A stretch of 64,000 nt of DNA, from contig CANFGT010000004.1 in NCBI GenBank assembly GCA_947446815.1, forward strand, positions 62,001 to 126,000. The letters are read 5' to 3'. The notes under the pieces are model-generated. The model saw only the letters and a program-made list of their open reading frames with translations, searched no databases and was not told the origin of the DNA. This document shows positions 19,505-28,461 of the stretch, in pieces; within the stretch, counting starts at the first letter, position 1; every line of letters begins with the position of its first letter. The stretch comes from Acidimicrobiaceae bacterium (GTDB lineage Bacteria > Actinomycetota > Acidimicrobiia > Acidimicrobiales > Ilumatobacteraceae). A program made the translations under genes and the position numbers.

Positions 19505-19806
19505 GCCTTATCGCCATCGCCATAGGTGGCCTGGAATTCATAATCGTCCTTCGTCAGATACAAAATTCCCTCAATGAAGGCGATGATTCCCATGACAATT
19601 GGACCAAGTCCAAATAAGCAAAAACCAACAATCGAGATCACCAACATGATGATTCCCGAAGTCTTTTGCTGCTTACCACCCAAATAGAACTTGTGGATTC
19701 CCAGACTGCCAAGGAAGATGGCGAGCAAGCCTGCAGCAACCTTTTCCTTCTTGTTGCTACCTCCGCCTGGCGGTGGAGGAACTGGCATTGAAAACGGATC
19801 AGACAT
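19495..19806 (-). CDS. TM2-domain membrane protein
   Basis: 103 residues. Short Pro/Gly-rich N-terminus (PVPPPPGGGSNKKEK), then the TM2 domain: AAGLLAIFLGSLGIHKFYLG with the conserved G-x-HKFYLG turn, followed by a second helix pair with FCLFGLGPIVMGIIAFIEG. A short acidic and aromatic tail ends the protein. Probably one operon with the DUF2752 gene. Confidence 0.9.
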   Translation of the reverse strand: MSDPFSMPVPPPPGGGSNKKEKVAAGLLAIFLGSLGIHKFYLGGKQQKTSGIIMLVISIVGFCLFGLGPIVMGIIAFIEGILYLTKDDYEFQATYGDGDKAWF

Positions 19807-19947
19807 AGGACTTCCTTATTTCGAAATAGTGATGGGACTTTATAACCAAATAGGTCCACACACCGAAGTCATCTGCCAAGAATGAACTGTGCTTACCGAG
19901 TTGCCTTATTGCACGGTCTACGGTGAGCCCTAACAAGGTAGGTAGCA

Positions 19948-20871
19948 ATGCAGTTCGTCCGCACACCCGATGACCGATTCGACAATCTTCCCGATTGGCC
20001 ATATAGCCCTATATACACAGACGTTTCTGCGGCAGACGGAAGTGGCGTCACGCTACGTGTGCATCACATCGACGAAGGTCCACGCGATGCAGCCAACACC
20101 ATTCTTCTCATGCATGGCGAACCAACGTGGGGCTACCTCTATCGCAAGATGATTCCTGGTCTTGTTGCCGCCGGTCATCGCGTCATTGTTCCCGACCTCA
20201 TTGGTTTTGGTCGCAGCGATAAGCCCACCAACATGGCCGACTACACATACGAACGTTTCGTTGTGTGGATGTCGGAATGGTTAGTGAAGAACGACTTCAC
20301 CAACATGACGTTCTTTGGTCAGGACTGGGGTGGCCTTGTTGGTTTACGTCTTGTCACCGCATTCCCTGATCGCTTCCGTCGCATCGTGGTTGCCAACACT
20401 GGTTTGCCCACGGGTGATCGTCCACCCACGGAAGCATTCTTGAATTGGCAGAAGTTCAGCCAGACATCTCCCGAGTGGCATATCGGTCGCATGGTGGAAG
20501 CAGCCTCGAACTCCAAGCCTCTGGGTGCTGAGATCGTTGCCGCCTACGACGCACCATTCCCCACCGATGAGTTCACCGCTGGCTCTCGCATCTTCCCGTC
20601 CCTTGTGCCCACCAGCCCCGACGACCCCTCAGCCCAGGCCAACCGCGAAGCCTGGAAAGTGCTGGAGGTCTGGACGAAGCCTCTTCTCACTGCCTTCAGT
20701 GATGGAGACCCGGTGACTGCTGGCGGCCACAGAATCTTCCAAAGAAGTGTTCCTGGGGCTCAAAATCAGCCCCATACGACGGTTCTCGGTGGTGGCCACT
20801 TCCTCCAAGAGGACAAAGGGCCTGAAATCTCAGCCATCATCAACGACTTCATCGCCTCCACCCCCTACTAG
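19948..20871 (+). CDS. Haloalkane dehalogenase (HLD-I, alpha/beta hydrolase)
   Basis: 307 residues. Hydrolyses carbon-halogen bonds to give alcohol and halide. The oxyanion motif is LMHGEPTWGYLYRKMIP. The nucleophile elbow is FFGQDWGGLVGLR, where Asp replaces the usual Ser and the adjacent Trp is the halide-binding residue expected for this enzyme. The base histidine is in LGGGHFLQEDKG. The cap domain is normal length. DhlA/DmmA-like family members also include enzymes of unknown natural substrate, so a role against environmental haloalkanes is inferred. Confidence 0.88.
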   Translation: MQFVRTPDDRFDNLPDWPYSPIYTDVSAADGSGVTLRVHHIDEGPRDAANTILLMHGEPTWGYLYRKMIPGLVAAGHRVIVPDLIGFGRSDKPTNMADYTYERFVVWMSEWLVKNDFTNMTFFGQDWGGLVGLRLVTAFPDRFRRIVVANTGLPTGDRPPTEAFLNWQKFSQTSPEWHIGRMVEAASNSKPLGAEIVAAYDAPFPTDEFTAGSRIFPSLVPTSPDDPSAQANREAWKVLEVWTKPLLTAFSDGDPVTAGGHRIFQRSVPGAQNQPHTTVLGGGHFLQEDKGPEISAIINDFIASTPY

Positions 20872-20890
20872 CCCGATTAGCGTGGGAGCC

Positions 20891-22216
20891 ATGTCTGAAA
20901 CCCGCACCATTGCCCCCGCCGAAGGAAAGCTCGGTGTTCTCACCGTCGGTCTCGGCGCTGTGGCATCCACCCTCATCGCCGGCGTCGAACTCGCCAAGCG
21001 TGGACAGGGACAACCCATTGGCTCCATGACCCAGATGGGCACCATCCGCTTGGGCAAGCGCACTGAAAAGCGCACCCCACTTGTGAAGGACTTCGTTCCC
21101 CTCACTCGCCTTGAAGACATTGTCTGGGGCGCATGGGACGTCTTCCCTGACGACGCGTACGTCGCTGCATCACGCGCAGGTGTGCTCGAGCAGGGCAAGC
21201 ACATCGAAGCAATCTCTGATGTTCTCCGCGAGATTCGCCCAATGAAGGCAGCGTTCGAGCGCAAGTACGCACGCAACCTTGATGGCGAACACATCATGGA
21301 AGCCTCTGGCAAGCGCGCAATGTTGAATGGCATCCGTGCCGACATCAATCGTTTCCGCGATGAGAAGAAGGTTGACCGTCTTGTCATGATCTGGTGTGCA
21401 AGCACCGAGATCTTCATCGAGCCAGGCGCAGAACACGAAACAGTCGAAGCATTCGAGAAGGCAATCGACGCGAACTCCGATGTTGTTGCACCATCAATGT
21501 TGTACGCATACGCCGCAATTCTTGAAGGCGTACCTTTCGCTAACGGCTCCCCCAACCTCGCAGTGGACATGCCATTCCTTCGCGACATGGCCACCGAAAA
21601 GGGTGTTGCAATCTCCGGCAAGGACTTCAAGACGGGCCAGACCCTGATGAAGACAGTTCTTGCACCAATGTTGAAGGCACGTCAGCTTGGCCTTGCTGGT
21701 TGGTACTCCACCAACATCTTGGGCAACCGTGACGGTGAAGTTCTTGACGCTCCTGAAAACTTCAAGACCAAGGAAGAGTCAAAGCTTGGAGTTCTCGAGG
21801 ACATCCTCGACCCAAGCAACAACCCAGACCTCTACGGCAACGTGTTCCACAAGGTGAGTATCAACTACTACCCACCACGTGGCGACAACAAAGAAGGTTG
21901 GGACAACATCGACATCTTCGGCTGGATGGGTTACCCCATGCAGATCAAGGTCGACTTCCTGTGCCGCGACAGCATCCTTGCTGCACCGCTTGCACTTGAC
22001 CTCATTCTTTACTCTGACCTTGCACAGCGTGCGGGCCTTGGCGGCATCCAGGAATGGTTGTCGTTCTATTACAAGAGCCCACAGGTTGCACCTGGCCTTC
22101 ATGCAGAACACGACTTGTTCGTTCAGCTTGAGAAGCTGCACAACACATTGCGTTGGATCATGAACGAAGACCAGATCACGCATCTTGGTCGCGAGTACTA
22201 CGACGACCCTTCCTGA
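20891..22216 (+). CDS. ino1: Myo-inositol-1-phosphate synthase
   Basis: 441 residues from ATG 20891. Converts glucose-6-phosphate to inositol-3-phosphate with NAD. NAD-binding VLTVGLGAVASTLIAGVEL starts the protein. Family blocks follow: FDAYVAASRAGV-type region (DAYVAASRAG), VAPSMLYAYAAILEGVPFANGSPN, the lysine-rich SGKDFKTGQTLMKT and LGWYSTNILGNRDG (here LAGWYSTNILGNRDG). In actinobacteria inositol feeds phosphatidylinositol and mycothiol, consistent with the mycothiol-type protein at 5.3 kb. It starts 19 bp after the dehalogenase stop. Confidence 0.95.
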   Translation: MSETRTIAPAEGKLGVLTVGLGAVASTLIAGVELAKRGQGQPIGSMTQMGTIRLGKRTEKRTPLVKDFVPLTRLEDIVWGAWDVFPDDAYVAASRAGVLEQGKHIEAISDVLREIRPMKAAFERKYARNLDGEHIMEASGKRAMLNGIRADINRFRDEKKVDRLVMIWCASTEIFIEPGAEHETVEAFEKAIDANSDVVAPSMLYAYAAILEGVPFANGSPNLAVDMPFLRDMATEKGVAISGKDFKTGQTLMKTVLAPMLKARQLGLAGWYSTNILGNRDGEVLDAPENFKTKEESKLGVLEDILDPSNNPDLYGNVFHKVSINYYPPRGDNKEGWDNIDIFGWMGYPMQIKVDFLCRDSILAAPLALDLILYSDLAQRAGLGGIQEWLSFYYKSPQVAPGLHAEHDLFVQLEKLHNTLRWIMNEDQITHLGREYYDDPS

Positions 22217-22223
22217 TTCAGCA

Positions 22224-22586
22224 ATGAATCGAGTTGCACTGCGCGCACTGGGGTTCGACCTCATCTGCGTGCTTGTCATGGCCATCATCGGCACCAACAA
22301 TCACCAAACAGATACTGGTCTTTCCGGCATCTTGTTTGTTGCTGCGCCCTTCCTCATTGCCGCCACACTTTCGCGAGTGTTGATGCGTGCAACGAAGAAG
22401 GACGAAACAACAGTTATCGATGGTGTCACCGTGGTGTTGTTCACCGTGGCCATCGGCATGATCTTGCGTCGCATCGCATTTGATCGCGGCACCGCGCCTG
22501 CGTTCGTGATTGTTGCAACCGTGTTCCTCGGAACAACGATGCTTGGTTGGCGTGCCCTGATGGCTCGCCGTTCAACAGCCAAGTAA
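22224..22586 (+). CDS. DUF3054-family membrane protein
   Basis: 120 residues, four predicted hydrophobic helices (LGFDLICVLVMAIIGTNNH, SGILFVAAPFLIAATLS, VTVVLFTVAIGMILRRIAF, VIVATVFLGTTMLGWRAL). The D in FDLICVLVMA and the TVAIGMILRR segment fit DUF3054. The ATG lies 7 bp after the ino1 stop. Function unknown. Confidence 0.7.
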   Translation: MNRVALRALGFDLICVLVMAIIGTNNHQTDTGLSGILFVAAPFLIAATLSRVLMRATKKDETTVIDGVTVVLFTVAIGMILRRIAFDRGTAPAFVIVATVFLGTTMLGWRALMARRSTAK

Positions 22587-22640
22587 TTCACTTCACTGCC
22601 GTCGGGCGACCATCGCCATCAGGTCACAGATTGTTTGTTG

Positions 22641-23846
22641 CTAGTCGGCGAACAATGGCAAGAACGTGTGAATGTCCTTGCACTTTGTGAGTGCCTTGGT
22701 AAACGTGTGCACGTGCACAGCCATGTTGGTGATTCCTTCTGCAGGGAACTCCACCACCAAACGCACTTCGTCGTCACGCATCGACACACGCGCCCCGACC
22801 AATGAATCATTCAGTTTGTTGATTTCTCCGTAGACACCCAATGTCTCTGGCACGTCGCTCGACAACACAGCAGTCAGACGGACCGTGACTGTCATGTCTT
22901 CCAGTTCATGCAATGACACGTAACAGGTGTCGGAATCGTTCAGAGTGAATGTCATAAATGAAGGAATCTGACGCGACTTCCAATTGTCGACTTCGATACC
23001 CACGTTCTTCAGCTCACGAACCACCTTGTGATTCCAACGTGCAAGATGCTCAGCATCTAACAACATGCGGATTCCCCAGTCCGGGCCAACGAAATACGCG
23101 TACTCGGCGTTCTCACCATCGATGAAAATCTTCGCGTCTTCATCACGATCTTTTGTCAAGATCGCTTGAGCGACGTGATACGGGTAGAACGTCGCAGTGA
23201 TAGAGCCAGTGGTAGCCGCGGGGACAGCCCCGGTCATACGAGCAGCCTTCTGGCGACGCCAGTCCATTGTCCACGCCAACATGTCGTTTTCAATAGCAAG
23301 CGCGACAAACGGCATCAAGTGATGTTCATTCCAATTGACGCCACTTGGATACTTCAGAACAAACTTAGCGAACTGCACCAGGTTGGACATCGACACCATG
23401 GCCACTGCTGGCGCACTGTGATCGCTCTGCGAATTTCCCAAGTATGGAAGGTCTTGTGTTTCGAACTTCACATTCTTCGGGTGATCGATTGCGATGTAGC
23501 TGCCGTTATCGGAGCGCGCCACGATGGTGTCATCCACTTCGTTGTAGAAAATGTCGACTCCGTTGCCGGCATCAACAAAATCAATCAGTTCCTCAACGAA
23601 CAGTTCAGGAATAGGAAGCGCAAAGGAAGGGTCTGTTGCTTCTCCGTCGGCGGTGACCCACGCGAGAATGGTGCGATCGCGGTAGATCCACAAACGCTTT
23701 CCGTTCTCCCCCTTGGTCAACCACACAATGTGCCCCGGGTTTACCTTCTGATTAATGGCGTTCACCGTGAGATGAACTTCAAGAAGTTCACGCACTGTGA
23801 CGCGCACGCACCAATCAGAGCTATGTGATTCGAAGTCGGGAGTCAT
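22641..23846 (-). CDS. Uncharacterised protein A: sliding-clamp-like domains plus YbjN-like C-terminus
   Basis: 401 residues, no known family recognised with certainty. Residues about 1-125 and 150-275 each read like a DNA-clamp-type alpha/beta unit. The first has ALPIPELFVEELIDFV and then short beta strands; the second has MSNLVQFAKFVL, ENDMLAWTMDW and FYPYHVAQAIL. The last 130 residues resemble YbjN/T3SS-chaperone-like domains. It shares the second and third parts with the protein at 24498-25691 (WGIRMLL/WGVRIEL). ATG overlaps the upstream stop (TAATG), so it is coupled to that gene. All domain reading is by eye. Confidence 0.7.
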   Translation of the reverse strand: MTPDFESHSSDWCVRVTVRELLEVHLTVNAINQKVNPGHIVWLTKGENGKRLWIYRDRTILAWVTADGEATDPSFALPIPELFVEELIDFVDAGNGVDIFYNEVDDTIVARSDNGSYIAIDHPKNVKFETQDLPYLGNSQSDHSAPAVAMVSMSNLVQFAKFVLKYPSGVNWNEHHLMPFVALAIENDMLAWTMDWRRQKAARMTGAVPAATTGSITATFYPYHVAQAILTKDRDEDAKIFIDGENAEYAYFVGPDWGIRMLLDAEHLARWNHKVVRELKNVGIEVDNWKSRQIPSFMTFTLNDSDTCYVSLHELEDMTVTVRLTAVLSSDVPETLGVYGEINKLNDSLVGARVSMRDDEVRLVVEFPAEGITNMAVHVHTFTKALTKCKDIHTFLPLFAD

Positions 23847-24250
23847 TACTTGCGCACCACACGAACATGTGTGGCTGGCACGAAACTCAAGGCTGCATCG
23901 CCCACAATTGCTGGACCGAGGTCCGGCTGGTACTGGCTCGACGAAGGAGCAGCAACATCGACCTCGTCAAGGACGCGGTAAATATCAAGGAAGCGGTTGG
24001 ACAACTTCATTCCGGACTTGAATGACAACTGCTCGAAACCGATAACGAAATCGCCGTCTTCCGTACGGGCGAGATACGCCCAGTTGCCGTTCTCTGTCTC
24101 GGGGCATGGACCCAAAACGTCAATCATGTGGCGATTGAGGTCGCGGATCTTTGGTTCCAAATCGAGAACGACCTTCTCGATTTCTTCAATCGATTGCGAA
24201 GGATTGAACGGCTCGAAGCCGTCACCAAAAGGGGAAGATGAATGGGACAT
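23846..24250 (-). CDS. Uncharacterised protein C of the clamp-like locus
   Basis: 134 residues, function unknown. N-terminal third (SQSIEEIEKVVLDLEPKI) is helical. The middle has ENGNWAYLARTEDGDFVIGF, a beta-rich stretch. The C-terminus is Ser/Pro/Gly-linked and basic (HVRVVRK). An AAGGAG Shine-Dalgarno precedes ATG 24250. The stop overlaps the start of the larger downstream gene (TAATG), tying the two products. It could be a partner of the clamp-like protein; no homology was recognised. Confidence 0.65.
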   Translation of the reverse strand: MSHSSSPFGDGFEPFNPSQSIEEIEKVVLDLEPKIRDLNRHMIDVLGPCPETENGNWAYLARTEDGDFVIGFEQLSFKSGMKLSNRFLDIYRVLDEVDVAAPSSSQYQPDLGPAIVGDAALSFVPATHVRVVRK

Positions 24251-24497
24251 GTAGATACTCCTTGTTGAGGGATTTCGGTTTGTAGGTAAAAGAAAGTCCG
24301 AAAACTGAATCTCGGATAAGTCAGGCCGAGGCTTAGTTCTTGGACATTCGTATAAGCCGAAATCTGAGCATCTACATTCCTTTCTCTATGGGGCTTCCGC
24401 GGGGGGATGAGTAGTCAATCATCTATTAAAGGTGGATGCAACCTTATTTGACGACTACGTGAACAAAATATCTGATAGTTCATTTCCTAGACGACTG
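24251..24497. other. 247-bp intergenic region inside the clamp-like locus
   Basis: No gene seen. It is more AT-rich than the flanks and must hold the promoter of the C-A gene pair and the 3' end of the B transcript. An inverted repeat CTCGG/CCGAG lies at 24311-24330. The short plus-strand frame here is a shadow of the gene ending at 24498. Confidence 0.5.
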
Positions 24498-25691
24498 CTA
24501 CAGAAAAACACCAACGACCTCTACAACTACTTTGGACTTTTCCACAAGATCAACAACAGCTGCCGGCATCAGTTCCATCTCTTCTGCAGTCACATCACGC
24601 AATGCAACAAGGTCGGTTTCATGACGCACCAACTTCACATTTGTCCACTGGTTATTCCAATCGTTGATCTCTGATGCAACCTCAAGGTTCCACGGAGCAT
24701 CCGGAAGAACAACTGTGGATAAACGGAAGTAATCCGCCTGTCCATCAATACCCTTCATGATTTCCACAGAGACATCAATGCCACTGAAATGACAGTTAAT
24801 GATGGGACTCCAACCAATGCGCTCGTCCTTATCGACATCAATCTCATTTTCCGACAACTTTTGGACCAACGCATTGCGGTACTGATGCACGGTTTCATTG
24901 CCTAATTCAATGCGAACGCCCCAATGAACACCGTCTAGAAAAGCGATATTGGGTGTCTCATCTGAAAAACAGAACTTCACGGACTCAGTCCCATACATAT
25001 CGGAATAAAAGAGTTCACGCGGCAAAGCAATGGGATACGACGAGAAATTTCGGGGCTCTGCACCTTCGGCCGTAATCGACACAGAAATTGTTGGACCGCC
25101 GAATGTGGACCAATCCCGCTTTGCAACCAGTGATTCATCTGCGTAGGAGAACTCAATAAATGGCAGCGGCTCCTCTAAAAGATCTGGATCGATTGTCACG
25201 GGGAACATCAAGTGTGCGTGACCCAATTGCTGGAGCTCGTCCACATCTACCGTGATGTAGGAATTTGCTGTAAAGGATAAATCAACAGGCTTGATGTCCT
25301 GCGATGGCAAATCAAAGTCGATATTCACCAAGCCATTAGCAAGTTCAATTTTCCCCTTCTTGAAATCAATTCCAACGATCGTGGGAAAAACATCGGGAAA
25401 CACGTGTGTTGCGAATTCCAATACGTTGATGGGAAGAGTGAGATAGCCCTCCTTCGGTCCACCATCTCGAGCGAATTCCTGAAACCCTGTGATGTTCTGC
25501 TCACGCATCACCCACCTGCGACTTGTTTCGCCAAACTGCAATTGAAACCCGAACCCCATGTATGGCTCAGGGGCATAACGGGTTGCTAACTGAAGAACTG
25601 TCGAAGCTTCTTCGTGAGAAAGATTGAACGTGAACTTCTCGGGAAGTCCGGCGGGATTGGTGGCACCTGTAATAGAGGAAGAATCAGACAT
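24498..25691 (-). CDS. Uncharacterised protein B: paralogue of protein A
   Basis: 397 residues. It aligns by eye with the protein at 22641-23846 in its second and third parts: DESLVAKRDWSTFGGP vs NDMLAWTMDWRRQKAA, SYPIALPREL vs FYPYHVAQAI, and GVHWGVRIEL vs GPDWGIRMLL. A C-terminal domain follows (SEINDWNNQWTNVKLVRHET) of the YbjN-like kind, with the asparagine-tryptophan core. The first part (LTLPINVLEFATHVFP) is also clamp-like. The two are therefore divergent relatives on the same strand, separated by a small gene and an intergenic stretch. Function unknown. Confidence 0.7.
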   Translation of the reverse strand: MSDSSSITGATNPAGLPEKFTFNLSHEEASTVLQLATRYAPEPYMGFGFQLQFGETSRRWVMREQNITGFQEFARDGGPKEGYLTLPINVLEFATHVFPDVFPTIVGIDFKKGKIELANGLVNIDFDLPSQDIKPVDLSFTANSYITVDVDELQQLGHAHLMFPVTIDPDLLEEPLPFIEFSYADESLVAKRDWSTFGGPTISVSITAEGAEPRNFSSYPIALPRELFYSDMYGTESVKFCFSDETPNIAFLDGVHWGVRIELGNETVHQYRNALVQKLSENEIDVDKDERIGWSPIINCHFSGIDVSVEIMKGIDGQADYFRLSTVVLPDAPWNLEVASEINDWNNQWTNVKLVRHETDLVALRDVTAEEMELMPAAVVDLVEKSKVVVEVVGVFL

Positions 25692-25786
25692 TGGATTCGT
25701 ATCCTGCCAAAGGGGTGCAACAAGGTTCCATTCCCTTGCGGGGAAAGGGTTTCCTCTATCTGAAGAACCGCCGAGCGGCCTTTGGA

Positions 25787-27499
25787 CTACGCGGTGGGGT
25801 TTGTGATGGCGCCGGTTTCAGCACCTTGCACAAGCTTTGCAAACTTCGCAAGAACACCTGTGGTGTAACGCGGTGGGTTTGGCTTCCAACCAACTTTGCG
25901 CTTTTCCATTTCAGCTGCATCGACAAGAACATCAAGTGCTTTCGTTGGAACATCGATACGAATGCGATCGCCTTCATTGACAAATGCAATCGGACCGCCA
26001 TCAACTGCTTCCGGTGCGACGTGACCGATGCAGAAACCCCATGTACCACCGGAGAAACGACCATCAGTAATGAGTGCAACAGTGGAACCCATGCCAGCAC
26101 CCTTTAATGCACCAGTAATTGCGAGCATTTCGCGCATTCCAGGGCCACCTTTCGGGCCTTCGTAACGGATCACAATGACGTCACCGTGATTGATCTTGCC
26201 CGTCATGATGGCATCCATCGCACCGTCTTCACCGTCGAACACGCGAGCAGGGCCTTCAAACTGCATCTGATCTTTTGTGAGACCAGCCACCTTTACAACA
26301 CTGCCCTTTGGCGCAAGTGAGCCCGTGAGAATGTTGATGCCACCTTCAGCGTGAATTGGATCGCTGAGTGGGTGCACTACATCACCATCTGGTTGTGGTG
26401 GATTGATGTCTGCCAAGTTCTCGGCCATTGTCTTACCGGTGCATGTCATCACATCGCCGTGCAACAAACCTGCATCAAGAAGATGCTTCAACACCACGGG
26501 AACACCACCGATGCGGTGCATGTCGGACATGTGGTACTTGCCGCCGGGCTTTGTGTCCGCAATATGTGGCACCTTGTCTGCGATGCGGTTGAAGTCTTCA
26601 AGCTTCAGATCAACGCCGGCTTCATTAGCGATTGCAAGAAGGTGCAACACAGCATTAGTGCTTCCGCCCAAGGCATTTGTGACAGCAATGGCATTTTCAA
26701 ATGCTTCCTTCGTCATGATGTCGCGCGGACGGAGACCAAGACGCAACATGTTGACAACTGCAGCGCCAGCGCGCTCGGCATCACCTTCACGTGATCGATC
26801 AATTGCAGGTGCTGATGCAGTGCCAGGAAGGCTCATGCCAAGCGCTTCGGCAATGGATGACATCGTGTTAGCGGTAAACATGCCGCCACACGCTCCTTCA
26901 CCAGGACAAGCAGACTTTTCAATCTCTGTGAGTTCTTCTTGCGACATTGTTCCCGCAGCAACAGCACCGATTGCTTCGAACACCGTGGTGATGTCAATGT
27001 TCTTGCCATCGTGATGTCCGGGCATGGTGGAGCCGTTGTAGACAAACACACTGGAGACATTGAGACGTGCAGCAGCCATGAGCATTGCAGGAATGCTCTT
27101 GTCGCAACCTGCGAGACCAACAAATCCATCGAAGCGCTCACCATGAATCACTGTTTCAACAGAGTCAGTGATGACTTCGCGTGACACAAGTGATGCACGC
27201 ATGCCTTCGTGGCCCATGCTGATGCCATCAGACACCGTGATGGTGCCGAACTCGAGTGCAACACCGCCCGCTTCACGAACACCCTTTTTTGCGTGTTCAG
27301 CAAGACGACGTAACGACATGTTGCATGGTGTTACTTCATTCCATGCAGACGCAATACCCACCTGCGGCTTTTGCCAGTCATCATCGGTGAGACCCACTGC
27401 GCGCAACATGGCGCGAGCCGCTGCCTTTTGGTTGCCGTCGGTGACGTCGCGGCTACGTGGTTTGATGTCGATGGGGGTGCCGTCTGCGCTTGGGGACAT
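25787..27499 (-). CDS. ilvD: Dihydroxy-acid dehydratase
   Basis: 570 residues from ATG 27499 ([20 protein letters not shown]). Iron-sulfur enzyme, third step of valine/isoleucine synthesis. Cys residues for the cluster lie in [25 protein letters not shown] and [16 protein letters not shown], the last a hallmark of the family. The C-terminal [23 protein letters not shown] holds the second signature. The frame open to 27655 would overlap the iron permease and is rejected. It is separated from ilvBNC by accessory genes. Confidence 0.96.
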   Translation of the reverse strand: MSPSADGTPIDIKPRSRDVTDGNQKAAARAMLRAVGLTDDDWQKPQVGIASAWNEVTPCNMSLRRLAEHAKKGVREAGGVALEFGTITVSDGISMGHEGMRASLVSREVITDSVETVIHGERFDGFVGLAGCDKSIPAMLMAAARLNVSSVFVYNGSTMPGHHDGKNIDITTVFEAIGAVAAGTMSQEELTEIEKSACPGEGACGGMFTANTMSSIAEALGMSLPGTASAPAIDRSREGDAERAGAAVVNMLRLGLRPRDIMTKEAFENAIAVTNALGGSTNAVLHLLAIANEAGVDLKLEDFNRIADKVPHIADTKPGGKYHMSDMHRIGGVPVVLKHLLDAGLLHGDVMTCTGKTMAENLADINPPQPDGDVVHPLSDPIHAEGGINILTGSLAPKGSVVKVAGLTKDQMQFEGPARVFDGEDGAMDAIMTGKINHGDVIVIRYEGPKGGPGMREMLAITGALKGAGMGSTVALITDGRFSGGTWGFCIGHVAPEAVDGGPIAFVNEGDRIRIDVPTKALDVLVDAAEMEKRKVGWKPNPPRYTTGVLAKFAKLVQGAETGAITNPTA

Positions 27500-27543
27500 G
27501 CTGACCACGCTACTGCCCCGCTCTAAACGACCGTGTGGTGGGC

Positions 27544-28362
27544 TTATGCCTTGGGTGCATCCGATGGCCTTGGTCCACGCAGGAACAGGTAGCTGACAGG
27601 CAACAGATAGGCGAAGTACGAGATGAGGCGGATGCGCTCTGGGTCTTTCACCCATCCAAAGAAACCTTTCATGAAGTCATAGAAAGTGCCTTCGGCGAAT
27701 GCGCCCGACTTGATATTCCAAGTGGAATCAAACAACCAACCCGATTCGAATCCAAAAAGTTCGCGATACTCGTGGAAGAACTTTCCGAAGAGCCCAGCTG
27801 CGAACAAGATGAGCAAAGCACCGGTCACGTTGAAGAAGGTGCTGAGTTTGATCTTGTTGCCACCGAGATACACGAGGCGACCAAGCACTGCTGCAATTGC
27901 GAGCCCAATGAGTCCACCAATTACTACTGAAGTGCCCGAAGCATTTGCAGTTTCAGCAGAAATCAGGAACAGCACCGTTTCGAGGCCTTCGCGAAACACA
28001 GCAACAAATGCAATGGTCACTAGCGCTTTGCGGGTCGTCGCCGCATCAACCTGAGCGCGAAGGTCGGCACCCATATTGCGTGCGTGATTACGCATCCAAA
28101 AGATCATCCACGTAAGAACGGATGCAGCGAGAATCGCAATAGTGCCCTCAATGAACTGTTCGGCCTTGCCCTCAAATTCACCAACAAAGATGTGAAATGC
28201 AATTCCGCCGATAATGCACATGCCGGCAGCTAATGCTGAACCTCGCCACACGTCGGCGATGTCGGAACGACGATCGCTCTTCACGAGATAGGAAATGAGA
28301 ATTGCCAGGACCAGAGAAATCTCGAGGCCTTCGCGAAGTGTGATGAGGAAGCTTGCGCCCAT
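27544..28362 (-). CDS. efeU: FTR1-family iron permease
   Basis: 272 residues, seven predicted membrane helices. Both family iron motifs are present: [18 protein letters not shown] near the start and [16 protein letters not shown] near residue 125. The REGLE pairs carry the glutamates that ferry iron. The efeO and efeB partners of the E. coli EfeUOB system are not adjacent. Two IdeR/DtxR-like boxes sit directly upstream, suggesting iron-repressed expression. Confidence 0.93.
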   Translation of the reverse strand: MGASFLITLREGLEISLVLAILISYLVKSDRRSDIADVWRGSALAAGMCIIGGIAFHIFVGEFEGKAEQFIEGTIAILAASVLTWMIFWMRNHARNMGADLRAQVDAATTRKALVTIAFVAVFREGLETVLFLISAETANASGTSVVIGGLIGLAIAAVLGRLVYLGGNKIKLSTFFNVTGALLILFAAGLFGKFFHEYRELFGFESGWLFDSTWNIKSGAFAEGTFYDFMKGFFGWVKDPERIRLISYFAYLLPVSYLFLRGPRPSDAPKA

Positions 28363-28382
28363 GTCAGTAATCCTTAGGGGTG

Positions 28383-28421
28383 TTAGGAGTGCCTAATACA
28401 ACCATGTTAGGCAGACCTACC
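28383..28421 (-). promoter_or_regulatory. Two candidate IdeR/DtxR iron boxes upstream of the FTR1 gene
   Basis: TTAGGAGTGCCTAATA at 28383-28398 and TTAGGCAGACCTACC at 28407-28421 (plus strand) resemble the palindromic DtxR/IdeR consensus (TTAGG...CCTAA half sites). The first is 21 bp from the permease start codon. The second shows one clear half site (TTAGG) and one weaker (CCTAC). The match is by eye. Confidence 0.5.
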
Positions 28422-28461
28422 ACGGTCTGGCAACCCACTGCCAGGAAAAATCTTTCTGGGC

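Noticed and set aside
25690-25786. Hairpin GGCCGC...GCGG after ilvD as a terminator
   Set aside because: The stem needs a bulge and a G-U pair and is not followed by a clear T run, so support is too weak.
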